64,000 nucleotides of DNA from Roseovarius mucosus (GTDB taxonomy: Bacteria > Pseudomonadota > Alphaproteobacteria > Rhodobacterales > Rhodobacteraceae), in NCBI RefSeq assembly GCF_002080415.1, contig NZ_CP020474.1, positions 1,544,001-1,608,000 on the forward strand, read 5' to 3'. The number at the start of each line of letters is the position of its first letter. The first letter of the stretch is position 1. Of the stretch, positions 1-9,223 are shown in pieces. A program made the position numbers and the translations under genes. The notes beneath the pieces are model-generated. The model did not search any database. It was not told where the DNA came from and worked only from the letters and a program-made list of their open reading frames with translations.

Positions 1-204
1 TTTTCCGGTCTCGGCGTCAATTAAAGTGACGACATGATCACGCCCTGGCAAGGTTTTGACCTGAAGGGGGAAAACGGCAGGCAAGCCGGTCTTGTTCCAC
101 AACAGCCCAGCGGGCGGCGGTGCCACATCACCCGCGCGGGCCCCCGACACCGCAAACCCGAGGCACAGCAGCAACGCCAAGACGATGGGCAAAGCGCTTC
201 TCAT
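1..204 (-). CDS. Hypothetical exported protein, 3' part outside the window
   Basis: Reading leftwards from an ATG at 204, an open frame runs off the window edge (68 codons visible). The first ~24 residues form a Sec signal peptide: a short basic start, a Leu-rich core and an Ala-rich end (GARA). The mature part begins GDVAPPPAGLLWNKTGLPAV. The start overlaps the TGA of the upstream SH3-domain gene (ATGA), so the two are probably translationally coupled. The family and function are not recognised; a periplasmic location is inferred from the signal peptide. Confidence 0.6.
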   Translation of the reverse strand, partial: MRSALPIVLALLLCLGFAVSGARAGDVAPPPAGLLWNKTGLPAVFPLQVKTLPGRDHVVTLIDAETGK

Positions 205-503
205 AGCTTGCGTAGATAGGCCCAAGACACATGCCCCCGCAGCCCACGCGCCCGCTCCAGTGATACTTCACACCAGCGAGTGCCGCCCGTCTGTTGACAG
301 CTATGCACCCGCAGCACCGTGCCATTCGGTAGGCCTACGATCACGTCATAGCCAATACCGGGCCCTGCCCGCATCTTGAGCATGTCGTCGCCCTCGACGC
401 CGTGCACCTCAAACCGGCCAAGCGAGGCGGCAGTCGCCGGGGCCGCTCCGAGGAGTGCCCCAGACAGAAGGCCGACCAGAACGATGATAAGAGCCCTGCG
501 CAT
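201..503 (-). CDS. Small exported SH3b-domain protein
   Basis: This is a 100-aa protein with a Sec signal peptide (residues 1-25, cleavage after ATAA). It continues as a single bacterial SH3-like domain with the usual LKMRAGPG start and a closing GHVSWAYL-like strand. Two cysteines (near residues 69 and 78) could form a disulfide. Bacterial SH3b domains commonly bind peptidoglycan or other envelope ligands, so a periplasmic or cell-wall role is inferred. It shares an ATGA overlap with the exported protein downstream. The gene lies 87 nt after the SDR gene on the same strand and may be the tail of that transcript. Confidence 0.75.
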   Translation of the reverse strand: MRRALIIVLVGLLSGALLGAAPATAASLGRFEVHGVEGDDMLKMRAGPGIGYDVIVGLPNGTVLRVHSCQQTGGTRWCEVSLERARGLRGHVSWAYLRKL

Positions 504-590
504 CGCACTCTCCCGTTAATTGATGCGTTCAGTTCTACCCTCTGACACCCGGAAACGAAATAGCCAGTGCAACCGCGCCGGTTCTTCGAC

Positions 591-1346
591 CTAGAGCATC
601 TCTCCGCCGTCGATCACAAGCGCCAGACCGGTCACAAAGCTGGAGCGGTCGGAGGCCAGATAAACAATCCCATGCGCGATTTCTTCGACACTGGCCCATC
701 GCCCCATCGGGATAGACCCGGCAACGTAGGATTCGAGCGCCTTGCGCCCGCCCATCTGCGTCTCGAACCCGGCATTGAACGGCGTATCAACAAAGCCGGG
801 GCATAGCGCGTTGAAGCGAATGTTCTCGGCCGCATAATCCACTGCCATCTGTTTGACCATCGCCACGGCGGCATGTTTGGTCGTGGCATAAGACACCATA
901 CCCCGATCATACTGACAGCCGGAATTCGAGGCCGTGACGATCACCGATCCGCCACCCTGCGCGCGCATCGGGGCAATGACCGCGCGCGACAGAACGAAAT
1001 GCGCCCGCACATTGAGCGCCCAAGCAGCATCCATCTGCGCAGGTGTCACATCCTCGGCCCGCCCCGGTATCTGAATACCCGCGTGGCTGTGCAAGACGTC
1101 GATCCGTCCCCAATCCGCGACCACCTGCGCGACCATCGCAGCGCATGCCGCATCCTCTGTCACATCAAGCGCAAAGGCTGCCCCCCGTCCGCCTGCCGCT
1201 TCGATCTGCGCCAAGGTCTCTTGCGCCAGTCCGCCATCCAGATCGGTGACAATGACCACCGCCCCCTCGCGGGCCATCGCAACAGCCCCCGCCCGGCCAA
1301 TCCCTGACCCCGCCGCCGTGACCAGTGCGATACGATCCTTGAGCAT
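591..1346 (-). CDS. SDR-family NAD(P)-dependent oxidoreductase
   Basis: A 251-aa classical short-chain dehydrogenase. It has the Rossmann glycine motif TAAGSGIG (residues 10-17) and an acidic Asp at the end of beta-2 (TDLD, near residue 35), which suggests NAD rather than NADP. The catalytic YATTK supplies Tyr153 and Lys157, with the active-site Ser near residue 140. The usual NNAG is replaced by SHAG (residues 87-90). ATG 1346 is preferred over the longer frame from 1388 because AGGAGG sits just upstream and it avoids overlap with the permease gene ending at 1366. It is the last enzyme gene of the polyamine-type ABC operon (transcribed from 5435 leftwards) and probably oxidises an alcohol or amino-alcohol derived from the imported compound; the substrate is unknown. 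Confidence 0.88.
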   Translation of the reverse strand: MLKDRIALVTAAGSGIGRAGAVAMAREGAVVIVTDLDGGLAQETLAQIEAAGGRGAAFALDVTEDAACAAMVAQVVADWGRIDVLHSHAGIQIPGRAEDVTPAQMDAAWALNVRAHFVLSRAVIAPMRAQGGGSVIVTASNSGCQYDRGMVSYATTKHAAVAMVKQMAVDYAAENIRFNALCPGFVDTPFNAGFETQMGGRKALESYVAGSIPMGRWASVEEIAHGIVYLASDRSSFVTGLALVIDGGEML

Positions 1347-1365
1347 CCCTGCCTCCTGCATTCGG

Positions 1366-2172
1366 TCAGCGCCCTGCGCGCGGCGCACCGGGCCGCAACA
1401 GCACTTGCGCGATGATCAACAGTGTCAACGAGGCCACCATCACCATCGTGCCAATCGCATTGATTTCAGGCGTCACGCCCCGGCGGATCGACGAAAAAAT
1501 ATAGATCGGCAGGGTCGTTTCGGACCCTGCGACAAAGAAGGCCATGATGAAATCGTCAAAGCTGAAGGTGAAGGCCAACAGAAACCCCGCCAGAATAGCA
1601 GGGGCGATCTGCGGCAGCGTCACTTGCACAAAGGTCGCCACCGGACCGGCCCCCAGATCGCCAGAGGCCTCGATCTGCGCGCGATCAAAACTCTCAAGCC
1701 GCCCGCGCACCAGCAGGATCACCAAGGACATGGTGAACATGCCATGCAGCCCGATAAGCGACCCCATGCCCAAAGACAGCCTGCGGCCACTCATCGCCTC
1801 AAGCCACGGATTGATCAGATCGAACACCGTCACCAATGCGATCAGCGTGGCAATGCCGATCACGATGCCGGGGATCATCACCGCAACCTGAACCAGCGTG
1901 TCGAAAAACACCCGCAACTGCCCCCGCATGCCGGTAAGCGCCAGCGCCGCCATGGTGCCCATGACCGTCGCCAACACCGCTGACAGAAACGCCACCTTAA
2001 TCGAGGTCCAAAGCGCCTCCATCACAAAGGGATTGCTCAGCGCGCGGCCATACCATTCGGTTGAGAACCCCTGCATCGAACTCGCCGACCGCCCGGCAGA
2101 AAAAGAGAACAGCGCAATGATCCCGATGGGCAGGTAGAGAAATGCAAAGACGGCAATGGCATAGGCTCTCAT
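1366..2172 (-). CDS. ABC transporter permease, PotC-like
   Basis: This 268-aa inner-membrane protein has about six hydrophobic segments. The first follows MRAYAIAVFAFLYLPIG. The cytoplasmic EAA loop is visible as EASGDLGA, the site that contacts the ATPase. Length and layout fit the PotC/YdcV branch of spermidine/putrescine-type (opine/polyamine) importers. It begins 7 nt after the companion PotB-like permease, so both are read from one message. The imported solute cannot be read from the permease; polyamine, opine or a related cation is the family expectation. Confidence 0.9.
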   Translation of the reverse strand: MRAYAIAVFAFLYLPIGIIALFSFSAGRSASSMQGFSTEWYGRALSNPFVMEALWTSIKVAFLSAVLATVMGTMAALALTGMRGQLRVFFDTLVQVAVMIPGIVIGIATLIALVTVFDLINPWLEAMSGRRLSLGMGSLIGLHGMFTMSLVILLVRGRLESFDRAQIEASGDLGAGPVATFVQVTLPQIAPAILAGFLLAFTFSFDDFIMAFFVAGSETTLPIYIFSSIRRGVTPEINAIGTMVMVASLTLLIIAQVLLRPGAPRAGR

Positions 2173-2179
2173 AACATCC

Positions 2180-3037
2180 TCACATCAGCCCGATATCGTC
2201 GCGGCCCGCGCCAAACCGCCGGACCGCCCGACTGTAGAGAGCGACCACGATCAGCATGATCACAATCAGCGCCACCGCCACTGCCGATCCGAAGGCCCAG
2301 TTGCGCGACTGCAAAAAGAGATCGACCAGCGCATTGCCAACAAAGAACACCTTTCCGCCACCCAGAATGGCCGGGATCAGAAATTCGCCGGTCAGCAGGA
2401 TGAACACCAGCATAGAGCCTGTCAAAACGCCCGGCATCGACAGCGGCAAAGTGATCTGTAGAAAACTGCGCCACGGTGGCGTGCCCAGATCCGCCGCCGC
2501 CTCGAGCAGGCTGCGATCCAGCTTTTCCAGGGCCACGTAGATGGGAAAGACCATTAGCGGCAGATAGCCATAAACAATCCCAACCAGCACCGCAAAGGGT
2601 GTGTTGATCAGCCGGATATCGCCCAGCCCCACCGCCTCCAACAGCGCCGGGATACCATTGCCCCCAAGCAGATAAATCCACGCATAAGACCGGATCAGGA
2701 TCGAGGTCCAGAACGGCACGATCACCAGAATTAGCAGCGTCGTCTTCCATCGCGCCGACACTTTCAACGCCAGATAATAGGCCAGCGGATAGGCAATGAA
2801 TAACGCCGCCAGCGTGCCCAGCGGCGCCAATGTCAGGGTGTTGCGAAACGCGGCAAACCGGGCGGGCAGGTTGGCATATTGCTCCAACGTAAAGCCCGGC
2901 GCATAGCCGCCAATCGGATTTCGCTCGCCAAAGGAAAAAACGAGGACGACGGCCAAAGGGAACAAGAGCAGCACACCATACCAGATGCCCGCAGGCATCA
3001 GCAGCAGCGCGCGCGCCCGTGTCCGTGTCATGGCCAT
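2180..3037 (-). CDS. ABC transporter permease, PotB-like
   Basis: A 285-aa permease with about six membrane spans. An N-terminal Arg-rich leader (MAMTRTRARALLL) precedes the first span, and the EAA loop reads EAAADLGT. It pairs with the PotC-like permease downstream to form the membrane pore. The gene starts 17 nt after the binding-protein stop, giving the order ATPase, binding protein, permease, permease, SDR. Substrate not determinable from sequence; spermidine/putrescine/opine-class by family. Confidence 0.9.
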   Translation of the reverse strand: MAMTRTRARALLLMPAGIWYGVLLLFPLAVVLVFSFGERNPIGGYAPGFTLEQYANLPARFAAFRNTLTLAPLGTLAALFIAYPLAYYLALKVSARWKTTLLILVIVPFWTSILIRSYAWIYLLGGNGIPALLEAVGLGDIRLINTPFAVLVGIVYGYLPLMVFPIYVALEKLDRSLLEAAADLGTPPWRSFLQITLPLSMPGVLTGSMLVFILLTGEFLIPAILGGGKVFFVGNALVDLFLQSRNWAFGSAVAVALIVIMLIVVALYSRAVRRFGAGRDDIGLM

Positions 3038-3054
3038 CGCCCTTGGTCCTCTGA

Positions 3055-4209
3055 TCAGGCTGACTTGAACCGGGCCATCAATTCGGCGCGGTTGGGATCG
3101 GTCAGCGTGACCGCCGCGCCGAACTCCAGCGCATTAAGCGCCTCTGCCGCCGGGTACAGGATGGGATCATTCAGCAACTCTTCGGGCAAAAGCGCATTGG
3201 TGCGCGCATCCGCCACCGGATAGCCATGCGCCAAGGCCTCACGCGCATTGACCTCGGGCGCGAGCAGATAATCGATCAGCGCATAGGCCGCCTCGCGGTG
3301 CGGCGCGCCAACCGGAATGGCATAGTAATCCGACCAGATTTCGCCCCCCTCCTTGCCCAAGGCAAAGGCGATTTCGGGAAGGTCAGTATTGAGCTGCTTG
3401 CCATCCCCCGTCCAACACATCGTAAGCCAAGCATCGCCGTTGCGCATTGCAGGCTGATAATCCGAGGAGATCGCAAAGAGATGCGGCTTGACCTCGATCA
3501 GCAACTTTTCAGCCTCGGCCAGTTCCGCCGGATCAACCGAATTAAAGCTATAGCCGAAATAGGCCAACGCATTTCCGATGGTGGTCAGTTGATAGTCATG
3601 CACCATGACGCGCCCGTCGAACTGATCCTTGGCCCCGTCAAAAAATGTCTTCCAGCTATCGACCACGCCGCCGGTCTTGGCGGTGTTCGAGGCAATGCCG
3701 GTGGTGCCCCAGTTTTTCGGCACGGCATAGACCTTGCCATCAATCGTGCCCGCATCGGCAAAGCGCGCATCAAACGCGGCGGGGTCGTAATTGGGCAATT
3801 TCGACAGATCCAGAGGCTCGATCAAACCGGCCTCGACATAGGTGGAAATCGCATAGTTGGTTGGAACGAACACGTCCCAGCCCGAACCACCCGCCTGAAT
3901 CTTGGCCAACATTTCCTCATTCGATCCAAACACATTGACCTGAGAGAAAACGCCGGTCTCGGTGGCGAAGAGGTCAAAGTTTGCCGCGTCGTGATAATTG
4001 GGCCAGGTTGCCAGAACCACGCGGTCGCCCAGATCCTGCGCCATGGCGCGCCCCGGCAGCAGGCCCGGCAACGCGCCCCCCAGAACCGCCATCGCGGTGC
4101 CAAGGCCCGTTGTGCCCAGAAACTGCCGTCGGCTGATCGAACCCTTTTCGTAGCGGCGCAGTTCTTCAATGAACTTCTTGCGCGAAATCGGTGTGTTATC
4201 CTGTGTCAT
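3055..4209 (-). CDS. Extracellular solute-binding protein, PotD-like, Tat signal
   Basis: A periplasmic binding protein of the spermidine/putrescine class, 384 aa. Near residues 25-45 there is a twin-arginine signal (SRRQFLGTTGLG, then a Gly/Ala-rich core ending AMAQD). ATG 4209 is chosen because AAGGG precedes it. An ATG at 4254 overlaps the ATPase stop (ATGA) and would add 15 residues, so it remains possible. The mature part contains patterns typical of this family (LATWPNYHD at the start, KNWGTTGIA in the middle). It delivers the ligand to the two permeases encoded downstream. The Tat route implies that it folds before export. Confidence 0.88.
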   Translation of the reverse strand: MTQDNTPISRKKFIEELRRYEKGSISRRQFLGTTGLGTAMAVLGGALPGLLPGRAMAQDLGDRVVLATWPNYHDAANFDLFATETGVFSQVNVFGSNEEMLAKIQAGGSGWDVFVPTNYAISTYVEAGLIEPLDLSKLPNYDPAAFDARFADAGTIDGKVYAVPKNWGTTGIASNTAKTGGVVDSWKTFFDGAKDQFDGRVMVHDYQLTTIGNALAYFGYSFNSVDPAELAEAEKLLIEVKPHLFAISSDYQPAMRNGDAWLTMCWTGDGKQLNTDLPEIAFALGKEGGEIWSDYYAIPVGAPHREAAYALIDYLLAPEVNAREALAHGYPVADARTNALLPEELLNDPILYPAAEALNALEFGAAVTLTDPNRAELMARFKSA

Positions 4210-4250
4210 CGTCTCGTTTCCCTTGTTGAACGTGGTGCAGTTGTTATCCG

Positions 4251-5435
<1,185 letters not shown>

Positions 5436-5533
5436 GCCGGTCCTCTCGTGTTGCCGCGCCCCTGCGCCTATGCCATACAATCACAAAACGGTAAGAAAAT
5501 CGCGGACGGTTGTATATATCATAAAGAGCATAG

Positions 5534-6337
5534 ATGACGACAAGAACGCAAATGTCAGATTGGTTCGAAACCAGCGCGCGCGCGGTCTCGGCGCTTGGAA
5601 CGCCCGGGTTTGCCTCGGCTCTCACCACAGCGTTGCGCAGCATCGTGCCCTATGAGTTCACCGTAATCTTTGCCTATTACCATGATCACAAACCTCTTGA
5701 TCTTTATGATGATTTTCCCGCGGCCAAGCGCAAGGTCATGGTAGATGACTATCAAGAGGGGCCCTATCTGCTGGATCCCTTCTATCTCAATGCCGCCGCC
5801 CCGACGTTGCCCCGTCTCGCACGGTTGCGCGATCTGGCACCGGATCGGTTCTATCAAGCAGAATATTTCCGCAATTATTACATCCAGACCGGGCTTGCCG
5901 AAGAAATAGGCTTTATCCTCAATATTGGGGATGAGGTTGGCGTAGTGATTTCCGCCATGCGCGAACACAAGGTCTTCTCTGCCCGCGAGTTCCGCGATCT
6001 TGAGGCCGCCTTTCCCTTTGTCGCGGCCATCGCCCAGAAACAGTGGGGTGGCCTGATCACCCAATTCTCGGCACGACCCGAGACAGACGGCCCCCGCCTG
6101 CCGCAACTGATTGAAGACGCGTTTCAGAGCCTTGGGCGCAACCTTTTGACCCCGCGCGAGGCAGAGGTGGTGGAATATGTGCTCAAGGGTCATTCCGCCG
6201 ATGCCACCGGTCGCGCCTTGGGCATTTCACCGGGCACCGTGCGCATTCACCGCCGCAACATCTACGCGAAACTGCGGGTAAGCTCGCAAGGAGAGTTGTT
6301 TTCCAGCTTTATCGCCGCACTGTCCGAGCTGGCCTGA
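5534..6337 (+). CDS. LuxR-family transcriptional regulator
   Basis: A 267-aa regulator. The first ~180 residues form a sensor-like alpha/beta domain without a phospho-acceptor consensus. The C-terminus is a LuxR/GerE helix-turn-helix (LLTPREAEVVEYVLKG, then the recognition helix SPGTVRIHRRNIYAKL). It is divergent from the polyamine-type ABC/SDR operon and is the obvious candidate controller of it. No LuxI-type synthase is nearby, so it is either a solo regulator or one that senses the imported metabolite. The N-terminal domain does not show the full set of conserved acyl-homoserine-lactone pocket residues that I would expect, so the ligand is open. Confidence 0.85.
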   Translation: MTTRTQMSDWFETSARAVSALGTPGFASALTTALRSIVPYEFTVIFAYYHDHKPLDLYDDFPAAKRKVMVDDYQEGPYLLDPFYLNAAAPTLPRLARLRDLAPDRFYQAEYFRNYYIQTGLAEEIGFILNIGDEVGVVISAMREHKVFSAREFRDLEAAFPFVAAIAQKQWGGLITQFSARPETDGPRLPQLIEDAFQSLGRNLLTPREAEVVEYVLKGHSADATGRALGISPGTVRIHRRNIYAKLRVSSQGELFSSFIAALSELA

Positions 6338-6446
6338 ACGCGGGGCACATCGCAGATTGAAATGGACTGGCATTTGATCCCAGAGTGGCGCTTGTTCCAA
6401 ACCGCTTTATCGGCAACGTGAACCCCAAGACCATCGGGAGAGTGAC

Positions 6447-7547
6447 ATGCGGATTGCGCGGTTAGAGACGTTTTGCAACGAATTCGTGGGTTTTGTGCGC
6501 GTGACCACGGACAGCGGCGCACAGGGCTGGGGGCAGGTGTCGACCTACAATGCCGATATCACCTGCACCATCTTTCACCGCCAGATCGCGCCGCATGCGC
6601 TTGGGACCGATGCACTCGACTTTGCCGATACTCTTGATCTGATTTATGAGCGCGAGTTGAAATATCCCGGCAGTTACCTGCGCCGCGCCATGACCGGGCT
6701 TGATACCGCGCTGTGGGACATGCGCGGCAAGTTAGAGGGCAAGCCGGTTGCAACCCTGCTTGGTGGCTCTCCGGGGCCGGTGCGCGCCTATGCCAGTTCC
6801 ATGCGCCGCGACATCACCCCCGAGGATGAGGCCGAGCGTTTTTGCCGCCTGCGGGATGACAAGGGGTTTACCGCCTTCAAATGGCGCGTCGGGGCTGAGG
6901 CTGGGCGCGACCACGATGAATGGCCGGGCAGGACCGAAGCCGTGGTGCCGACCGTGTCGCGGGCTTTGGGGGACGGCATCGAAAAGCTGGTCGATGGCAA
7001 TTCCTGCTATTCTCCCGCCCGCGCCATCGAGGTGGGCAAACTGCTGCAGGATAACGGCATCGGGCATTTCGAGGAACCCTGCCCCTATTGGGAATATGAC
7101 CAGACCGCCGCTGTGCGGGCCGCGCTTTTGCTAGATGTTGCGGGCGGCGAGCAGGATTGCGAATATTCCAGTTGGCAGTTGATGCTGGATCGGGGCGCAG
7201 TCGATATCGTGCAACCCGATGTGATGTATATGGGTGGTATGCACCGCACCTTGCAGGTCTGCCAGATGGCTGCGCGCGCTGGCCTGCCCGTTACTCCGCA
7301 TGCCGCAAATCTGTCACTGGTGACGATGTGCACCATGCATCTGTTGCGCGCCATTCCCAACGCGGGAAAATACCTCGAATTCTCGATTGAGGGGCCCGAG
7401 TATTACCCTTGGCAAGAGGGGCTATTTCTGGGTGATCCCTACCGAATTGAGGGGGGTCATGCCATTGTCACAGACGCCCCCGGCTGGGGTGTCGAGATTT
7501 GCCCGACATGGCTCGACTCTGCGACCTATCAAGTCTCCGAGAGGTAG
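6447..7547 (+). CDS. Mandelate racemase/muconate lactonizing enzyme family protein (enolase superfamily)
   Basis: A 366-aa enolase-superfamily enzyme. Metal ligands are visible in order: Asp in VDGNS, Glu in FEEPC, Glu in AGGEQD. A catalytic His is present in TPHAAN. A KWRVG segment supplies the second-strand base region. This arrangement is that of acid-sugar dehydratases and racemases in the MR group, which abstract the proton alpha to a carboxylate. A good RBS (GGGAGAG) precedes ATG 6447. It stands between the LuxR gene and the MocR gene, both on the same strand, so its pathway may be either the LuxR-linked SDR operon or the MocR-linked oxidase operon. Substrate unknown. Confidence 0.85.
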   Translation: MRIARLETFCNEFVGFVRVTTDSGAQGWGQVSTYNADITCTIFHRQIAPHALGTDALDFADTLDLIYERELKYPGSYLRRAMTGLDTALWDMRGKLEGKPVATLLGGSPGPVRAYASSMRRDITPEDEAERFCRLRDDKGFTAFKWRVGAEAGRDHDEWPGRTEAVVPTVSRALGDGIEKLVDGNSCYSPARAIEVGKLLQDNGIGHFEEPCPYWEYDQTAAVRAALLLDVAGGEQDCEYSSWQLMLDRGAVDIVQPDVMYMGGMHRTLQVCQMAARAGLPVTPHAANLSLVTMCTMHLLRAIPNAGKYLEFSIEGPEYYPWQEGLFLGDPYRIEGGHAIVTDAPGWGVEICPTWLDSATYQVSER

Positions 7548-7562
7548 AGACGCCCCGAGAGC

Positions 7563-7613
7563 GCCAATTGGCTTGCTCGCCCTCACGATTCATGTACGCT
7601 CTGCAGACCAATT
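7563..7613 (+). promoter_or_regulatory. CCAATT repeats upstream of the MocR gene
   Basis: The stretch holds a perfect palindrome GCCAATTGGC (7563-7572) and the 10-mer CAGACCAATT (7604-7613). The same 10-mer occurs in inverted orientation at 9108-9117, just before the oxidase operon. Such paired sites in both control regions fit autoregulation plus target regulation by the intervening MocR protein. Inferred, not tested. Confidence 0.4.
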
Positions 7614-7628
7614 GCGTCGGAGTTGCGC

Positions 7629-9107
7629 ATGAAACAGGCCGCAGGGGCGCTTTTGTCCGCGATTCATCTCGACCGCTCGTCGCGCAAGGGCATGAGCGTG
7701 CAACTTTACATGGCGTTGCGCGATATCATCTTGTCGGGCGGTTTGCGAGCGGGCGACCGCCTGCCTGCGACGCGCACGCTGGCGCGCGAAACCGGCGTAT
7801 CGCGCACCACGGTAATCGACGCCGTTGACCGGCTGGTTGCCGAGGGCATGCTGGTGTCGCAAGTGGGCTCTGGCACTTTTGTCAGCGACACACTGGAACA
7901 TCAGCCCTCAGTCCCCGTGCTGACCACCGCCTTGGATACCACGGCCCAACAGCCCCGCGTGTCCTATGCCATCAACCATGCCGAAAAGAGCTATGCCCAA
8001 CGCACTTGGTTGCCCCATGAGGCCCGCGCCTTTGTTACGGCGCTGCCGGCACTCGACGCTTTTCCGCTGGCGCATTGGTCGCGGCTTTCGGCGCGGCACC
8101 TGCGGGGCGCACGCGGGGCGGTGATGGGCTATGGTCAGCCAAAGGGGTATGAGCCTTTGCGCCGGGCGATCACCACCCATCTGAGCGTGCTCAAGGGGAT
8201 TCAGTGTCACCACGAGCAGATTTTCATCACGTCTGGCGCACAGCATGCCTTTGCCTTGATCGGGCGGCTGTTGCTCAATCCCGGTGATCGGGTCTGGATG
8301 GAAAACCCCGGTGCCTCGGGCGCGCGCAATGCGCTCTTGTCGGAAGGGGCCGAACTGGTGCCTGTCGACGTGGATCAGGACGGATTGATCGTGGCCGACG
8401 GCTTGGCCAAGGCCCCGCATTTCCGCATGGCGTTTGTCACACCATCGCACCAACAGCCTTTGGGCCATGTCATGTCTTTGGCACGCCGGTTCGAGCTGTT
8501 GCAGGCGGCGGACGCAGCGCAGGCGGTGATCGTAGAGGATGACTATGACGGGGAATTCTACTATGGCAACGCGCCCCAACCGGCGCTGCGCAGTACGGAT
8601 ACCTCTGGCCGCGTGATCTATGTCGGCACCTTTTCAAAGTCGCTCTTTCCATCGCTTCGGCTGGGCTTTGTTCTTGTGCCAGAGCGGATGACCGAAGCCT
8701 TTGATCGCATGTTCCGGTTCTGGGCCAGCGGTCCGCCCACGGCAACGCAGGCAACCGTTGCTGATTTCATGGACGAGGGCCATTTTGCCACCCATATCCG
8801 GCTGATGCGGCGGCTCTACAAGGCGCGCTATGAGGCGCTGATGGAGGAAAGCCGCATCCTGCCCGACTGTATCACACTTCAGGAAACCGCCAGCGGATTC
8901 CACACGCCAGCCTATCTTGCGCCAGGAATTGACGCGCAAGCGGTCGTGGCACAGGCGGCGGAACGCGGCGTTGTTCTGGCCCCGCTTTCGAAATACTGCC
9001 TCAGCCCGATTGACCGATCCGGCCTAGTCTTCGGATTTGGCAGCGCAGCCCCCGAGGACATTCGGCGCGGGATGGAAACCCTACGGACCCTACCTGTCCT
9101 GAGGTGA
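7629..9107 (+). CDS. MocR/PdxR-type regulator: GntR winged helix fused to an aminotransferase-like domain
   Basis: A 492-aa two-domain regulator. Residues ~20-90 form a GntR winged helix (ILSGGLRAGDRLPATRTLAR, then VSRTTVIDAVDRL). After a linker, residues ~120-490 form a fold-type I aminotransferase domain with the PLP-lysine motif (GTFSKSLFPSLRLGF) and an upstream VEDDYDGEF. ATG 7629 is chosen because GGAG lies 6 nt before it; an in-frame TTG at 7623 is less likely. MocR proteins use PLP, often as an external aldimine with an amine or amino acid, as their signal. This suits control of the amine-oxidase/ABC operon that starts 117 nt downstream. Confidence 0.92.
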   Translation: MKQAAGALLSAIHLDRSSRKGMSVQLYMALRDIILSGGLRAGDRLPATRTLARETGVSRTTVIDAVDRLVAEGMLVSQVGSGTFVSDTLEHQPSVPVLTTALDTTAQQPRVSYAINHAEKSYAQRTWLPHEARAFVTALPALDAFPLAHWSRLSARHLRGARGAVMGYGQPKGYEPLRRAITTHLSVLKGIQCHHEQIFITSGAQHAFALIGRLLLNPGDRVWMENPGASGARNALLSEGAELVPVDVDQDGLIVADGLAKAPHFRMAFVTPSHQQPLGHVMSLARRFELLQAADAAQAVIVEDDYDGEFYYGNAPQPALRSTDTSGRVIYVGTFSKSLFPSLRLGFVLVPERMTEAFDRMFRFWASGPPTATQATVADFMDEGHFATHIRLMRRLYKARYEALMEESRILPDCITLQETASGFHTPAYLAPGIDAQAVVAQAAERGVVLAPLSKYCLSPIDRSGLVFGFGSAAPEDIRRGMETLRTLPVLR

Positions 9108-9155
9108 AATTGGTCTGATTTTTTTGTCAAATTGGATATGAAAGAACGTCCAATT
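9108..9155 (+). promoter_or_regulatory. Candidate MocR operator before the oxidase operon
   Basis: Three AATTGG-type half sites lie here: AATTGGTCTG (9108-9117), AATTGGA (9130-9136) and the inverted TCCAATT (9149-9155). The first two are direct repeats 22 nt apart, about two helical turns, and the last two form an inverted repeat. MocR proteins usually bind direct repeats that their two winged helices can bridge. The 10-base unit also appears before mocR itself. Confidence 0.45.
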
Positions 9156-9223
9156 CTGCCCTAGCGTTAGACCTTGCATCTGTAGGGTGCCACATTGGCT
9201 TGCCCTGCAAACGGAGTAACGCG

